From assembly GCA_035647855.1 (NCBI GenBank), contig DASRMP010000043.1, positions 1-43,745 of the forward strand: a DNA stretch of 43,745 bases. The letters run 5' to 3'. Below are positions 31,623-41,750 of the stretch, piece after piece. A program made the position numbers and the translations under genes. This DNA comes from JAAZBW01 sp035647855. GTDB lineage: Bacteria; Actinomycetota; Actinomycetes; Actinomycetales; Actinomycetaceae. The notes below the pieces were generated by a model that saw nothing but the letters and a program-made list of their open reading frames with translations, was not told the origin of the DNA and made no database searches. Position 1 is the stretch's first letter, and the number at the start of each line of letters is the position of its first letter.

Positions 31623-33002
31623 TCACCCCAGGACTGTCCCGTCGGGGACCTGGGAGGGGGCGCCGTCGTCGGAGAGACGCACCTCGCCGACCACGCGGAC
31701 GTCCCGGCCGAACGTCCAGTCCCCCTTGACCTCGAGGACCCGCGCCTCACGCAGCGACGGGGCGCCGTGCGGGAAACGCTCGTCGAAGTCGTTGATCTTC
31801 TTGTAGCTGCCGGAGAGCGTTACCAACGGCGAGGGGTCGGCGACGAGGCGGAGGCGGGCGTCGTCGTCGAGGTCGTAGGCGTCGGAGCGGACGAGGAGCA
31901 ACTCGTTGGTGGTCTTGACCGGGAGGAAGCGGCCGCGCGGCACGGCGAGCGCCGTCGCGCCCTCGAAGACCTCGATGGCCGCGCCCATGGCGGACTCGAT
32001 CTGGATCACCGGAGTGGAGGAGGGATCGCGCGGGTCGACCGTCTTCTCGTTGCGGATCAGCGGCAGGCCCATGACGCCGCCGGTGCTGCGGAGGCGGTCG
32101 CGGAGCGCTTCGAGATTGAACCAGAGGTTGTTGGTGTTGAAGTAGGGGTGGATGGACTCGTCGGTGAAGAGGTGCATCTCATCGGGCGAGGTCTGGGCGG
32201 TGTCACGCAGCACGAGGCGGCCATCCGAGCGACGGCGCGCGAGATGGCCGCCCTTCAGGTCCATCGGGGTTCGCTCGCACAGTTCAGCGGCGTAGGGCGC
32301 GCCGGACTCCGCGAACCAGGCCGCGATCTCGGCGCTCGGGCCTGCGCCCAGGTTGTCCGAGTTGCTGACGGAGGCCTGGCGGAAGCCGGCCCCGATGAGT
32401 TGGTCGAGGATGCCGGAGGACAGCAACGAGGGGTACAGATCGCCGTGGCCGGGCGGGCACCATTCGAGGTCCGGATCCGCCGGCCACTCCACGGGCGTGA
32501 GGTCATCCGCGCGGAGCTTCGGTTCCTTGGATTGGACGAAGTCGAGCGGCAGGCCGTCCACCTGCAGCTCCGGATACGCGGCGAGCGCGGCGAGAGTGTC
32601 TTCGCGAGTGCTGAACGAGTTCATGAACACGAGCGGGAGGCGGACGCCGTGGCGCCGGCGTGCCGCCAGCACCTGCTCGGCCGTGATGTCGAGGAACGAC
32701 TTGCCGCCCCGCACCGGCAGCAGCGACTTCGCCCGCTCCATCCCCATCGACGTTCCGAGCCCGCCATTGAGCTTGATCATCACGGTTTCGCCGAGGGCGG
32801 CGGGGTCCGCGGGCGGGGCGCCGACGGCGAAGGGGTCAAGGGTCTCGACGTCGGTCAGCGGTGCGATGTCCGCCTCCCGGATCAGTCCAGTGGCTCCGCT
32901 CTCCAGTTGGTCATAGTAGGCCAGGAACACCTCGATCGCAGCCTGTGACACTCCAGCCTGACTCATCTTCGCGCGCGCAGCACCGCGGCCCTTCTCGCTC
33001 AT
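31623..33002 (-). CDS. UTP-glucose-1-phosphate uridylyltransferase (eukaryote-type UGP2 family)
   Basis: The 459-residue protein has the UDPGP fold motifs: KLNGGLGTSMGMERAKSLLPVRGG (nucleotide loop), FVQSKEPKL, PPGHGDLYPSLLSSG and VSNSDNLGA (uridine and sugar sites), and a C-terminal beta-helix segment. It makes UDP-glucose from glucose 1-phosphate, feeding cell-wall glycans and the Leloir pathway. The larger UGP2 type rather than GalU is common in Actinomycetaceae and Bifidobacteria. TAGTCT lies 6 bases upstream of the ATG with no SD box, so the start looks leaderless. galK is divergently transcribed 98 bases away. Confidence 0.93.
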   Translation of the reverse strand: MSEKGRGAARAKMSQAGVSQAAIEVFLAYYDQLESGATGLIREADIAPLTDVETLDPFAVGAPPADPAALGETVMIKLNGGLGTSMGMERAKSLLPVRGGKSFLDITAEQVLAARRRHGVRLPLVFMNSFSTREDTLAALAAYPELQVDGLPLDFVQSKEPKLRADDLTPVEWPADPDLEWCPPGHGDLYPSLLSSGILDQLIGAGFRQASVSNSDNLGAGPSAEIAAWFAESGAPYAAELCERTPMDLKGGHLARRRSDGRLVLRDTAQTSPDEMHLFTDESIHPYFNTNNLWFNLEALRDRLRSTGGVMGLPLIRNEKTVDPRDPSSTPVIQIESAMGAAIEVFEGATALAVPRGRFLPVKTTNELLLVRSDAYDLDDDARLRLVADPSPLVTLSGSYKKINDFDERFPHGAPSLREARVLEVKGDWTFGRDVRVVGEVRLSDDGAPSQVPDGTVLG

Positions 33003-33100
33003 GTTGTGAGACTATCCGGCGGAGGTCGGCGACGGGGCGGGAGCGCGGGAAGTTCTGCATTCGGCATCGGGGCCGCGGGCGGTATCGCTAACGTCGAGGC
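33003..33100. promoter_or_regulatory. divergent UGPase/galK promoter region with two leaderless -10 elements
   Basis: On the minus strand TAGTCT (33009-33014) lies 6 bases before the UGPase ATG. On the plus strand TAACGT (33089-33094) lies 6 bases before the galK GTG. Neither gene has an SD box. The two promoters share this 98-base region. No clear operator repeat was seen. Confidence 0.6.
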
Positions 33101-34270
<1,170 letters not shown>

Positions 34271-34282
34271 CGATCGCTCTTC

Positions 34283-34326
34283 ATTGCCTGGGCGAAGCCT
34301 TTCGATTGCCTGGGCGAAGCCTTTCG
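34283..34326 (+). repeat. two exact 22-bp tandem copies after galK
   Basis: ATTGCCTGGGCGAAGCCTTT followed by CG occurs at 34283-34304 and again at 34305-34326. Each copy contains a small GGC-GAA-GCC hairpin. It lies 12 bases after the galK stop and just before the first unit of array A4, so it may be the galK 3' end. Confidence 0.85.
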
Positions 34327-34331
34327 TTCGT

Positions 34332-34474
34332 GGCGCACGATCGTCACAAGATGGCGCACGATCGTCACACGCCAACCCAACCCATTCGCTCGGGGCGCAC
34401 GATCGTCACAAGATGGCTGGCGTTCGTCACGATGGCGCAGTGACGTCACTGCGCCATCGTGACGATCGTGCGCC
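34332..34474 (+). repeat. phased 17-bp unit array A4
   Basis: Direct units start at 34332, 34353, 34394 and 34415 (steps 21, 41, 21); the last is the degenerate GGCTGGCG form. The core is a perfect 42-bp palindrome at 34424-34465, and one inverted unit ends at 34474. It is the shortest array. Its last ~75 bases are essentially identical to the corresponding part of A5, on the other side of the gene at 34701. Confidence 0.95.
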
Positions 34475-34700
34475 CTCATGCCGTGTTCGAACCGGAGTCC
34501 GCGCGCGGCGTAACGTCACGCCCTGCAGTCCAAAGAAGCGCCATCCGGTCCAGGAACAAACTCCTGCGGGACCTCGGGAACTTGGCAGGCACGAACGCCA
34601 ACAGTCGCGGGTTTTATCCACACAGGCGCTGCGTCGGCGAAATCCACAGATTCGTGACACGGGGATTGCGACAGCTCTGCGCGAGCGCGAGATTGCACCT
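34475..34700 (+). promoter_or_regulatory. upstream region of the AbiEi/DUF559-like gene
   Basis: No gene is supported here. The stretch 34600-34700 is AT-richer than the surrounding sequence. A candidate promoter is TTGCGA at 34666-34671, 17 bases, then GAGATT at 34689-34694, which ends 6 bases before the ATG at 34701. Open frames crossing array A4 into this region are artefacts of the repeat. Confidence 0.4.
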
Positions 34701-35651
34701 ATGGCAATCGAGATCGCTTCGATGGAGATCCTCCGGCGCGACCCAAGCGGCAGCCACGGGCTCCACCCACAGACTCTGAAACGGCTGGCGTCCATCGGAG
34801 AAATTGTTCAAATTCTGCCCGGCATGTATGCCCGGGCAAACGACTGGCGGAAACTTGATCAACAATCCCGCCACGTTGTTGTGGCGAGGACTTGCGCGGC
34901 ACAGCGGAAGACTGCCCCGGTGTTCGCGCGCGCAACCGCCGCAGCGATCTGGGGAATTCCTCTCCTCGGCGGCTATCCCGCGATTCCCACGGAATGCCGA
35001 TCGAGGCTTACCGGAGGTTTCAAGCTCGCAACCTCTCGAGTTGTCACCACGAAGACGGACTTCGAAGTCGTGGAGGTCGGGGGCCTCTTGGTGACTGCCC
35101 CTTCGAGGACGATCATCGATATGGCGCTCGCGCATCCTTTCGAGTCCGCACTTATCTCGGCCGATCATGCCCTCCGCGCAAACCTTGTAACCCAGGAGCA
35201 ACTCCTGGCCGAAATCGACGCTGCGTCGGGTCGACCCGGCCGGGCGGCGGCACGGCGTGTGATCGAGCGCGCGAGTCCGATCCCGGAGAGCGTCGGCGAA
35301 TCACTCTCACGGGCGCGCTTCTACCAGTTGGGAGCACCCGAGCCGATCCTGCAGAAGAGCTTCTATGACAAGGAAGGTTTCGCGGGCCGCCCCGATATGT
35401 ACTTCGAGCAAGCAGACTGCATCGGAGAATTCGACGGAGAGGGTAAATACAGGCGCGCGTCCCGGCCAGGCACCGACCCTGCCGACGTCTTGGTTGACGA
35501 GAAGCTTCGCGAAGACCGGCTTCGGTGCCTTGTGAAAGGGTTCATCAGATGGACCTGGAAGGACGCCCTCAAGTGGCGTCCGCTCGAAGAGAAGCTGCGA
35601 AGCGCCGGCGTGCTGTACGGCAAGCCTGTCCGGCTCTTCGGACTGAAGTAG
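34701..35651 (+). CDS. AbiEi-like winged-helix / DUF559 endonuclease-like protein
   Basis: The 316-residue protein has an N-terminal helix-turn-helix-like region (21-47: LHPQTLKRLASIGEIVQILPGMYA) resembling AbiEi antitoxin-type domains. A middle domain follows (72-160: FARATAAAIWGIPLL, then TAPSRTIIDMAL). The C-terminal part looks Vsr/DUF559-like, with Asp232, EFDGEGKYR (Glu243, Asp245, Lys249) and EKLREDRLR. Proteins of this build are frequent single genes in Actinobacteria and are often called type IV antitoxin-like, but no toxin partner is next to it. Codon use is less GC-biased than its neighbours. It is bracketed by arrays A4 and A5, so it may be an acquired islet. Function is unproven. 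Confidence 0.65.
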   Translation: MAIEIASMEILRRDPSGSHGLHPQTLKRLASIGEIVQILPGMYARANDWRKLDQQSRHVVVARTCAAQRKTAPVFARATAAAIWGIPLLGGYPAIPTECRSRLTGGFKLATSRVVTTKTDFEVVEVGGLLVTAPSRTIIDMALAHPFESALISADHALRANLVTQEQLLAEIDAASGRPGRAAARRVIERASPIPESVGESLSRARFYQLGAPEPILQKSFYDKEGFAGRPDMYFEQADCIGEFDGEGKYRRASRPGTDPADVLVDEKLREDRLRCLVKGFIRWTWKDALKWRPLEEKLRSAGVLYGKPVRLFGLK

Positions 35652-35743
35652 TGCCGCCACCCCAAAGAGACGCACGAATTACAGATCCCCAGACTTCCGT
35701 CGCCGGGGCACACCGCCTCCTGTCATGACGCTCCCCGGCGCCG

Positions 35744-36020
35744 GGCGCACGATCGTCACAGCATGGCGCACGATCGTCACACCCCGCCCCAGACCTTTCG
35801 CTCGGGGCGCACGTTCGTCACAACATGGCGCACGATCGTCACACGCCGACCTAACCCATTCGCTCGTGGCGCACGAACGTCACAGCAAGGCGCACGATCG
35901 TCACAGGAGGGCGCACGAAAGTCACATCCGTGAGATCAGGGCGCATGATCGTCACAAGATGGCTGGCGTTCGTCACGATGGCGCAGTGACGTCACTGCGC
36001 CATCGTGACGATCGTGCGCC
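35744..36020 (+). repeat. phased 17-bp unit array A5
   Basis: Nine direct units start at 35744, 35765, 35806, 35827, 35868, 35889, 35910, 35940 and 35961 (steps 21, 30 or 41); the last is degenerate. The core is a perfect 42-bp palindrome at 35970-36011, and one inverted unit ends at 36020. The 24-nt linkers end in TTCGCTCG, as in A4, and differ from the CCGTGCCGCC linkers of A1, A3 and A6. It lies between the DUF559-like gene and cysE. The 92 bases before the array hold nothing recognisable. Confidence 0.95.
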
Positions 36021-36209
36021 CTGACGATCCCGGGCGGCGAGATCCAATGCACTGGCGAGGAACTCCAGATCGCTCTTCTGGGTTGGGATTCGAGCAACCC
36101 CCGCTTGGCGGAACGCCGGACAGGCGAAGCGCCGGCGTGGTCTCCCGCGAGCAGGGCGATTCCCATACGCTTGAATTCGGAATCCACGCGGAAAGTTAGG
36201 GGATCGGAC

Positions 36210-37067
36210 ATGGGCGCCATGTGGGAATCCATTCTCGAGGAGGCGGCCGCGGCAGCCAAGCAAGAGCCCGCGCTCGCGAGCGTCCTTCACACGAACATCC
36301 TCAACCACGGGAGACTTGAGGATTCCCTCAGCTTCGTCCTCGCGGAGAAGCTCGGCGGCCCCGCCGTCTCCGCGCTCACGCTCCGCAGCGAGTTCGACGC
36401 CGTCTTCCGGGCCGACCCAACGATCGGCGAGGCGGTTCGGGCGGACTTGCGCGCCGTCGTGAGCCGTGACCCCGCCACCCGCGGGTACTCGCAGCCCCTC
36501 CTCTCGTTCAAGGGCTTCCACGCGCTGCAGACCTACCGCATCGCTCACTACTACTGGGAACACGGCCGCGAGCCGATCGCGCTCTTCCTCCAGAGCCGGG
36601 TCTCGGAAGTGTTCGGCGTGGACATCCATCCCGCCGCGCGCATCGGCAGGGGCATCATGTTCGACCACGCCACAAGCATCGTGATCGGCGAAACCGCCGT
36701 CATCGACGACGACGTCTCCCTCCTCCACGAAGTCACGCTCGGCGGCACCGGCAAGGAGACCGGCGACCGACACCCCAAGATCCGGCGTGGCGTCATGATC
36801 GGGGCGGGGTCGAAGATTCTCGGGAATGTGGTCGTTGGTGAGGGCGCGAAGGTGGGTGCGGGCAGCGTCGTGCTCGAGGACGTGCCGCCGCACAGCACGG
36901 TGGTCGGGGTGCCGGCCCGCGCAGCGGGCAAGCCCGCGGAGCGGGTGCCGGCGTACGCCATGGACCAGCGGATCGTCGTCGTGACGACGAGGAAGAATGC
37001 ACCGCGTATGCCAGCGGCGGCGCAGGACGTGCCGGGGGCGGCACCCCCGGCAGACGAACCCTGTTAG
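36210..37067 (+). CDS. cysE: serine O-acetyltransferase
   Basis: The 285-residue protein has the N-terminal helical SATase domain (to ~135) followed by a left-handed beta-helix. VFGVDIHPAARIGRGIMFDHATSIVIGETAVIDDDVSLLHEVTLGGTGKETGDRHPKIRRGVMIGAGSKILGN shows the hexapeptide repeats with the catalytic Asp and His residues. It makes O-acetylserine for cysteine synthesis. The C-terminus is extended by about 40 Ala/Pro-rich residues beyond the usual end. ATG at 36210 has GGGGA about 7 bases upstream. It converges on the MFS gene with a 4-base overlap. cysK is not in the window. Confidence 0.94.
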   Translation: MGAMWESILEEAAAAAKQEPALASVLHTNILNHGRLEDSLSFVLAEKLGGPAVSALTLRSEFDAVFRADPTIGEAVRADLRAVVSRDPATRGYSQPLLSFKGFHALQTYRIAHYYWEHGREPIALFLQSRVSEVFGVDIHPAARIGRGIMFDHATSIVIGETAVIDDDVSLLHEVTLGGTGKETGDRHPKIRRGVMIGAGSKILGNVVVGEGAKVGAGSVVLEDVPPHSTVVGVPARAAGKPAERVPAYAMDQRIVVVTTRKNAPRMPAAAQDVPGAAPPADEPC

Positions 37068-38344
37068 GCGCCCGCGGCACCGCTCTCTGGGACCAGTTGG
37101 CCCGTCTCGTCGACGACGACGTCCAGCGTCTCTCCCTCGCGAATGGTCCGGTCAGCGAGCATGAGCACTGCGCCGATCAGCATGAGCACGCCCGCGCCCA
37201 CGAGGATGAACTCGATGTCCACGCGATCCGCGAGCGGTCCGAACAGCAACATCCCGAGCGGCATCATCGTGGTCGAGATCACGGTCATGAGGCTCATGAC
37301 GCGGCCCAGGTATCGGCGATCCACCGCGATCTGGAGGAGCGTCATGGTCGGCGCCTGAAGCATCGGCATGACAATCCCGGCGGTGAACATCCAGACGTTG
37401 TAGACCACGAAGTTCTGCGGGACTCCGAGCAGCACCGAAGTGAGTCCGAATACCCCGATGGCTGCGGCGACGGTCACGCTCTTGCGCCTGAAGCCGCCCC
37501 ATTGGCCGATCGCCACCCCGCCGATCATCATGCCCACGAAGAACGCCATCTCGATGACACTGAGACGCCAAACCTCGTTGGAGAAAGTGCGCGTCACTTG
37601 GAGCGGTGTCAGGAACGAGATCGGTGCCGCAAGGAAGAACGTCACGGCGAAGTACCAGTAGAGCCGCCTCACGAACTTGTGGCGGAGGAGGTAGCGGACG
37701 CCGTCGGCGATGTCGCGAAGAGCGGTGGTCGCCTCGGCCTCGGGGCCGGCCGCGCGGTGCGGCGTGCGTACCAGGGCCAGCATGATGACGATCGCGGCGG
37801 CAGCGGTCACGACGTCGATGAGCAGCACCCACTGCATCGGCATGAGCGTGAGCAGAGCGCCGGCAAGCAGCGGCGATCCGAAGCCGATCGCTGCCTGGAT
37901 GGAGCCGTTGTAGCCGTTGACCTTCAGCAGGTGTTCCTCGGGCACGATCTCGGGAAGGATCGCTCCCACAGCGGGGGCCTGCACCGCCTGCCCGACGGAA
38001 CGGAGCCCCATCGCCGCGAGGATGACCCAGATGTCATCGTGGCCGAGAACCAGTGCGACGAACAGCGCCACCGTGGACAGCGCCGCCAGGGCATCCGAGG
38101 CCGCGATGAGGTAGCGCTTCGGGAACCGATCGGCCCAGACTCCCCCGAACGGCGAAATCGCCATCATCGGGAGGAAGCCCACGACGACGGCGAGGGTCAT
38201 GACCTCACCGGACTGCGTGGTCATCGTGAGATGCCACATGAGGGCGTACTGCACGAGCATCGACCCCAGCATCGACGACCCCTGCGACGAGAGGAAGAGG
38301 ACTATCTGGCTCTTCCAGTCGGCGCGAGTGCGCGTGCGAGACAT
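37064..38344 (-). CDS. MFS transporter, EntS/drug-exporter type
   Basis: The 426-residue protein has about twelve membrane helices. The cytoplasmic loop 2-3 motif GGVWADRFPKRYLI is a form of the MFS G-x-x-x-D-R-x-x-R/K signature. The LRSVGQAVQAPAVGAILPEIVPEEHLLKVNGYNGSIQ stretch is typical of the MFS_3/EntS-like exporters (macrolide, enterobactin). It probably exports a small hydrophobic compound; the substrate is unknown. ATG at 38344 has AGGAG 5 bases before it. The divergent neighbour is the sugar-isomerase operon. Confidence 0.9.
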   Translation of the reverse strand: MSRTRTRADWKSQIVLFLSSQGSSMLGSMLVQYALMWHLTMTTQSGEVMTLAVVVGFLPMMAISPFGGVWADRFPKRYLIAASDALAALSTVALFVALVLGHDDIWVILAAMGLRSVGQAVQAPAVGAILPEIVPEEHLLKVNGYNGSIQAAIGFGSPLLAGALLTLMPMQWVLLIDVVTAAAAIVIMLALVRTPHRAAGPEAEATTALRDIADGVRYLLRHKFVRRLYWYFAVTFFLAAPISFLTPLQVTRTFSNEVWRLSVIEMAFFVGMMIGGVAIGQWGGFRRKSVTVAAAIGVFGLTSVLLGVPQNFVVYNVWMFTAGIVMPMLQAPTMTLLQIAVDRRYLGRVMSLMTVISTTMMPLGMLLFGPLADRVDIEFILVGAGVLMLIGAVLMLADRTIREGETLDVVVDETGQLVPESGAAGA

Positions 38345-38502
38345 CGGTGCTCCTGTGACAAGTAGTTCCTCCCGGAACTCGGGACAGGATAGTCGCACGC
38401 CGACGGGGTGGGCGTCCAGAGGTTTTCCCCCCAGGGTCACCGAGTGCGGCCGCACGATTGCGGCGGACTCCGGGTGAAGTCGACCCGCAACCATAATGCA
38501 AT

Positions 38503-38520
38503 CCGGCCACTCGCGGCCGG
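38503..38520. promoter_or_regulatory. inverted repeat in the promoter region of the sugar isomerase/dehydrogenase operon
   Basis: CCGGCCACTCGCGGCCGG forms a 6-bp inverted repeat with a 6-base gap, 44 bases before the first start codon of the operon. A CATAAT hexamer lies just upstream (38492-38497) and could be its -10, though no matching -35 is clear. The position suits an operator or an early stem in the leader mRNA. Confidence 0.4.
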
Positions 38521-38563
38521 GACCAACATAAGCTGGGCTTTACTCGACGGAGAGGAAAGACAC

Positions 38564-39400
38564 ATGTGGGCCCTGACGGGATTTGCCGATGAAGTAAGCA
38601 AGGACTTCGGTGAGCAACTCGACCTCATGACCAAGCTAGGCATCCGCCATATCGAGATGCGGAGTGCGTGGGGCACCAAGGTGCTCGACTTGAGCGCTGA
38701 CCAACGTGCCAAGGCGAAGTCGATGCTGGCGGACGCGGGCATCAAGCTTTCGGCGGTTGGATCGGACCTTGGCAAGATCCAGATCGACGACGATTTCGCG
38801 CCCCACCTGGAGCGCACGAAGCACGGCATGGACGTCGCGCACGAGTTTGGCTGCACAAACATGCGGACGTTCTCCTTCTTCATGCCCGAAGACCTGGATC
38901 CGGACGAGTACTACAAGCACCGCGACGTGGTGCTGGACCGGCTCGGCCAGATGGTCGCCGTCGCGAAGGACGCGGGCGTCATGCTTCTCCACGAGAACGA
39001 GAAGGACATCTACGGCGACGTTCCTGAGCGCTGCGTCGACCTGATCCAGTCGCTGGGCTCGGACAACCTCGGGCTGACCTTCGACCCCGCCAACTACGTC
39101 CAGTGCGGCATCAGGCCCGCTGACGAGGCACTCCCCCAGGTTCGCGAGTGGACCCGCTACGTGCACATCAAGGACGCCAAGTCCTCCGACAACTCCGTGG
39201 TCCCCGCTGGTGAAGGCGACGGCCAGGTCAAGGAAGTCCTCGACTCGCTCCGCAACACCGGCTACGACGGCTTCCTGTCGGTCGAACCGCACCTCGGTGA
39301 CTTCGACGCCTTCGGCGGGCTCTGCGGCCCCGATCTCTGGACGGACGCCTACAACGCCCTGACCTCCATCCTCCGCGAATTGGGGATCGAATGGCGGTGA
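38564..39400 (+). CDS. sugar phosphate isomerase/epimerase (xylose isomerase-like TIM barrel)
   Basis: The 278-residue protein has the AP-endonuclease-2-like TIM barrel: IRHIEMRS near the N-terminus, GVMLLHENEKDIYGD (metal Glu), LGLTFDPANYVQCG (Asp), YVHIKDAK (His, Asp) and FLSVEPHLGD (Glu). These are the metal ligands shared by xylose isomerase, IolE/IolI and 3-keto-sugar epimerases. The start has an AGGAAAG box 5-6 bases before the ATG. Its end overlaps the next gene by 10 bases, so they are co-translated. The substrate is unknown. Confidence 0.86.
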   Translation: MWALTGFADEVSKDFGEQLDLMTKLGIRHIEMRSAWGTKVLDLSADQRAKAKSMLADAGIKLSAVGSDLGKIQIDDDFAPHLERTKHGMDVAHEFGCTNMRTFSFFMPEDLDPDEYYKHRDVVLDRLGQMVAVAKDAGVMLLHENEKDIYGDVPERCVDLIQSLGSDNLGLTFDPANYVQCGIRPADEALPQVREWTRYVHIKDAKSSDNSVVPAGEGDGQVKEVLDSLRNTGYDGFLSVEPHLGDFDAFGGLCGPDLWTDAYNALTSILRELGIEWR

Positions 39401-40437
39401 GCGCGGACGCCGTGGTTCCGCGCAGCGAAAAACTGCGCGTGGCCGTAGTGGGTTGTGGCGATGTCTCCACCATCCACTTCGAGGCCATCGCCGAAATCGA
39501 GACTGCCGAACTGGTCGCCGTTTGCGACCGGGACCCCAGCGCGCTTGAGTACGCCGGCCGCATGACGGGTAAGCGCAGGTACGCCGACCTCCAGAAGATG
39601 ATCGACGACGTGCGGCCGGACGTCATCCACGTGGCGACTCCCCACCACGAGCACGTCGAGTCGACGCTGACCGCCCTCGCGGCCGGCGTCCACGTGATCC
39701 AGGAGAAACCACTCGCGCACACTCTGGCCGAGGCCCAGCGGGTTGTCGATGCGGCGGAGGAAGTCCGCGAGAAGGGCACCAAGATCGGCATCTGCTTCCA
39801 GAACCGCTACAACGTCTCGTCCCAGAAGGCGGCCGAACTCCTCGCCGACGGGGCGATCGGCAACATTACGGGCGCGTGGGCGTCCGTGGTGTGGGCGCGC
39901 ACGGAGGGCTACTACAAGGCGAAGCCGTGGCGTGGCACGTGGGAGGAGTCGGGCGGAGGCCTGCTCATCAACCAGGCGATCCACACGCTGGACCTGGTGC
40001 AGTGGCTGCTGGGCGACGTCGTCGAGATCGACGGACGTTCAAGCACACGCCGCTACGGCCAGGTGATCGAGGTGGAGGACACGGCAGAAGCCCTGTTCAC
40101 GCACGAGAACGGCGTCGAGACGACGTTCTACGCAACGCTGACGTCACCCACCACGCACCCGGTCGAACTGGAGATCGTGGGCGAGGATGGCCGGATCACG
40201 ATCCGTGACGGCATCACGCTCCAGAAGGTCGACGGCACGGTCGAGACGTGGGCGGAGCGGAAGGTCCCATCGACGGGACGCGCCTATTGGGGCGTCTCGC
40301 ACGAGATCCTCATCCGTGACTTCTACGAGAAGATCCCAGATCCGGAGCCATTCTGGATCTCACCCGCGGAGGGCATGAAGTCGATGCGGATGCTCAAGGC
40401 CATCTACGACCAGTCCTACGGGCCCAACCACACCTGA
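39391..40437 (+). CDS. Gfo/Idh/MocA family oxidoreductase (1)
   Basis: The 348-residue protein has an N-terminal Rossmann fold with VAVVGCGDVSTIHFEA, DVIHVATPHHEHVE, and the EKP motif in VIQEKPLAHTLAEA. The C-terminal alpha/beta domain has the family helix GGLLINQAIHTLDLVQWLLG with the catalytic His. It is an NAD(P)-dependent sugar, inositol or glycoside dehydrogenase. Its ATG lies inside the end of the previous isomerase gene (ATGGCGGTGA). It is the second of five genes on the same strand. Confidence 0.9.
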   Translation: MAVSADAVVPRSEKLRVAVVGCGDVSTIHFEAIAEIETAELVAVCDRDPSALEYAGRMTGKRRYADLQKMIDDVRPDVIHVATPHHEHVESTLTALAAGVHVIQEKPLAHTLAEAQRVVDAAEEVREKGTKIGICFQNRYNVSSQKAAELLADGAIGNITGAWASVVWARTEGYYKAKPWRGTWEESGGGLLINQAIHTLDLVQWLLGDVVEIDGRSSTRRYGQVIEVEDTAEALFTHENGVETTFYATLTSPTTHPVELEIVGEDGRITIRDGITLQKVDGTVETWAERKVPSTGRAYWGVSHEILIRDFYEKIPDPEPFWISPAEGMKSMRMLKAIYDQSYGPNHT

Positions 40438-40470
40438 AAACCGACCAAACAATAAAAGGAAAGGCACTCA

Positions 40471-41634
40471 ATGGCTGACAAGGTTCGGCTCGGAATCATC
40501 GGACACGGAGCCCAGGGCGGCTTCTACTCGAAGTTCATCAACAACGGTGACGTTCCGTCGATGACCATCGGCGCGATCTGCGACATCGACACCTCCAAGA
40601 AGGCCGTCGCCGACGAGTACGGCGTCCCGTTCTACGAGGACTACAAAGAAATGATGGCCTCAGGAAATGTGGACGCCGTCATCACCACGGTGCCGCACTA
40701 CCTGCACCCGGAGATGGGCATCGCCGCCCTCGAGGCCGGCATGCACGTCCTCATCGAGAAGCCCGCCGGCGTGTACACCAAGCAGGCCGAGGAGATGTTC
40801 GACGTCGCTGACAAGCACCCGGAGCTTACGTTCGGCATCATGTTCAACCAGCGTGCGAACCCGGTCTACATCGACCTGAAGAAGCTCATCGACTCCGGTG
40901 AGCTCGGCGAGCTGCGCCACACCTCGTGGATCATCACCAACTGGTGGCGTCCGCAGGGCTACTACAACCAGTCCGACTGGCGTGCGACGTGGGGCGGCGA
41001 GGGCGGCGGCGTCCTCGTGAACCAGGCACCGCACCAGCTCGACCTGTGGCAGTGGATGTGCGGCGTGCCGAAGGGCGTCTTCGCGCACCTCGCGTTCGGC
41101 TTCAAGCGCGACCTGGTCGTCGAGGACGAGGTCAACGCGATCGTCGACTTCGGCGATGGCAAGTCCGGTCACTTCATGACCTGCACCAACGACATCGTGG
41201 GCACCGACCGTCTCGAGATCCTGTTCGACAAGGGCAAGATCGTGGTGGACAACTCCAGGAAGGTCACCGTCACGCGCCTGACGGAGAACGAGCAGGACCT
41301 CTCCGCCAACATGGGCATGGACGACGTGGCGAAGCTCTTCATGGGCCAGCTGGACGCCTCCACCTTCATGTCGACCGAGACCAAGGAGTACGAGTTCGTG
41401 CTCGGTCAGCAGCACAACGACGTTCTCGAGAACTTCGCGCAGGCCGTCCTGAACGGTGTTCCGCTGGTGGCCAAGGGCCGCGACGGCATCAACGGCGTGA
41501 GGCTCGCGAACGCCATGCAGCTGTCCGCGTGGACGGGAGAGAAGATCGACCTGGTCGACTTCCCGTCGGAGCAGTACCTCGCCGAGCTCAACAAGCGCAT
41601 CGAGGAAGAAGGCAAGTTCCCGACCCGCAGCTGA
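40471..41634 (+). CDS. Gfo/Idh/MocA family oxidoreductase (2)
   Basis: The 387-residue protein has GIIGHGAQGGFYSKF (Rossmann loop), VITTVPHYLHPEMGI, EKPAGVYTKQAEEM and GGGVLVNQAPHQLDLWQWM with the catalytic His. It shares the fold but little sequence with the preceding dehydrogenase, so the two probably act on different intermediates or different carbon positions. An AAAGGAAAGG box lies just before the ATG, 33 bases after the previous stop. Codon bias is strong, suggesting high expression. Confidence 0.92.
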   Translation: MADKVRLGIIGHGAQGGFYSKFINNGDVPSMTIGAICDIDTSKKAVADEYGVPFYEDYKEMMASGNVDAVITTVPHYLHPEMGIAALEAGMHVLIEKPAGVYTKQAEEMFDVADKHPELTFGIMFNQRANPVYIDLKKLIDSGELGELRHTSWIITNWWRPQGYYNQSDWRATWGGEGGGVLVNQAPHQLDLWQWMCGVPKGVFAHLAFGFKRDLVVEDEVNAIVDFGDGKSGHFMTCTNDIVGTDRLEILFDKGKIVVDNSRKVTVTRLTENEQDLSANMGMDDVAKLFMGQLDASTFMSTETKEYEFVLGQQHNDVLENFAQAVLNGVPLVAKGRDGINGVRLANAMQLSAWTGEKIDLVDFPSEQYLAELNKRIEEEGKFPTRS

Positions 41635-41654
41635 GACTGACACACAACGCCCTG

Positions 41655-41695
41655 GCGGGCCGACGATGAAAGGTGAGCCTGCGTCGTCGGCCCGC
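41655..41695 (+). promoter_or_regulatory. intra-operon hairpin between the second dehydrogenase and second isomerase
   Basis: The arms GCGGGCCGACGA (41655-41666) and TCGTCGGCCCGC (41684-41695) pair perfectly over 12 bp with a 17-base loop. No T-run follows, and the next gene starts 55 bases later with its own RBS. It could be a partial terminator or an mRNA-stability element setting different levels of the upstream and downstream genes. Confidence 0.65.
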
Positions 41696-41750
41696 TGCGG
41701 CACATTCACCGAAGGTTATTGAAAACTGGAAACCGAAAGAGGGAAAGAAT

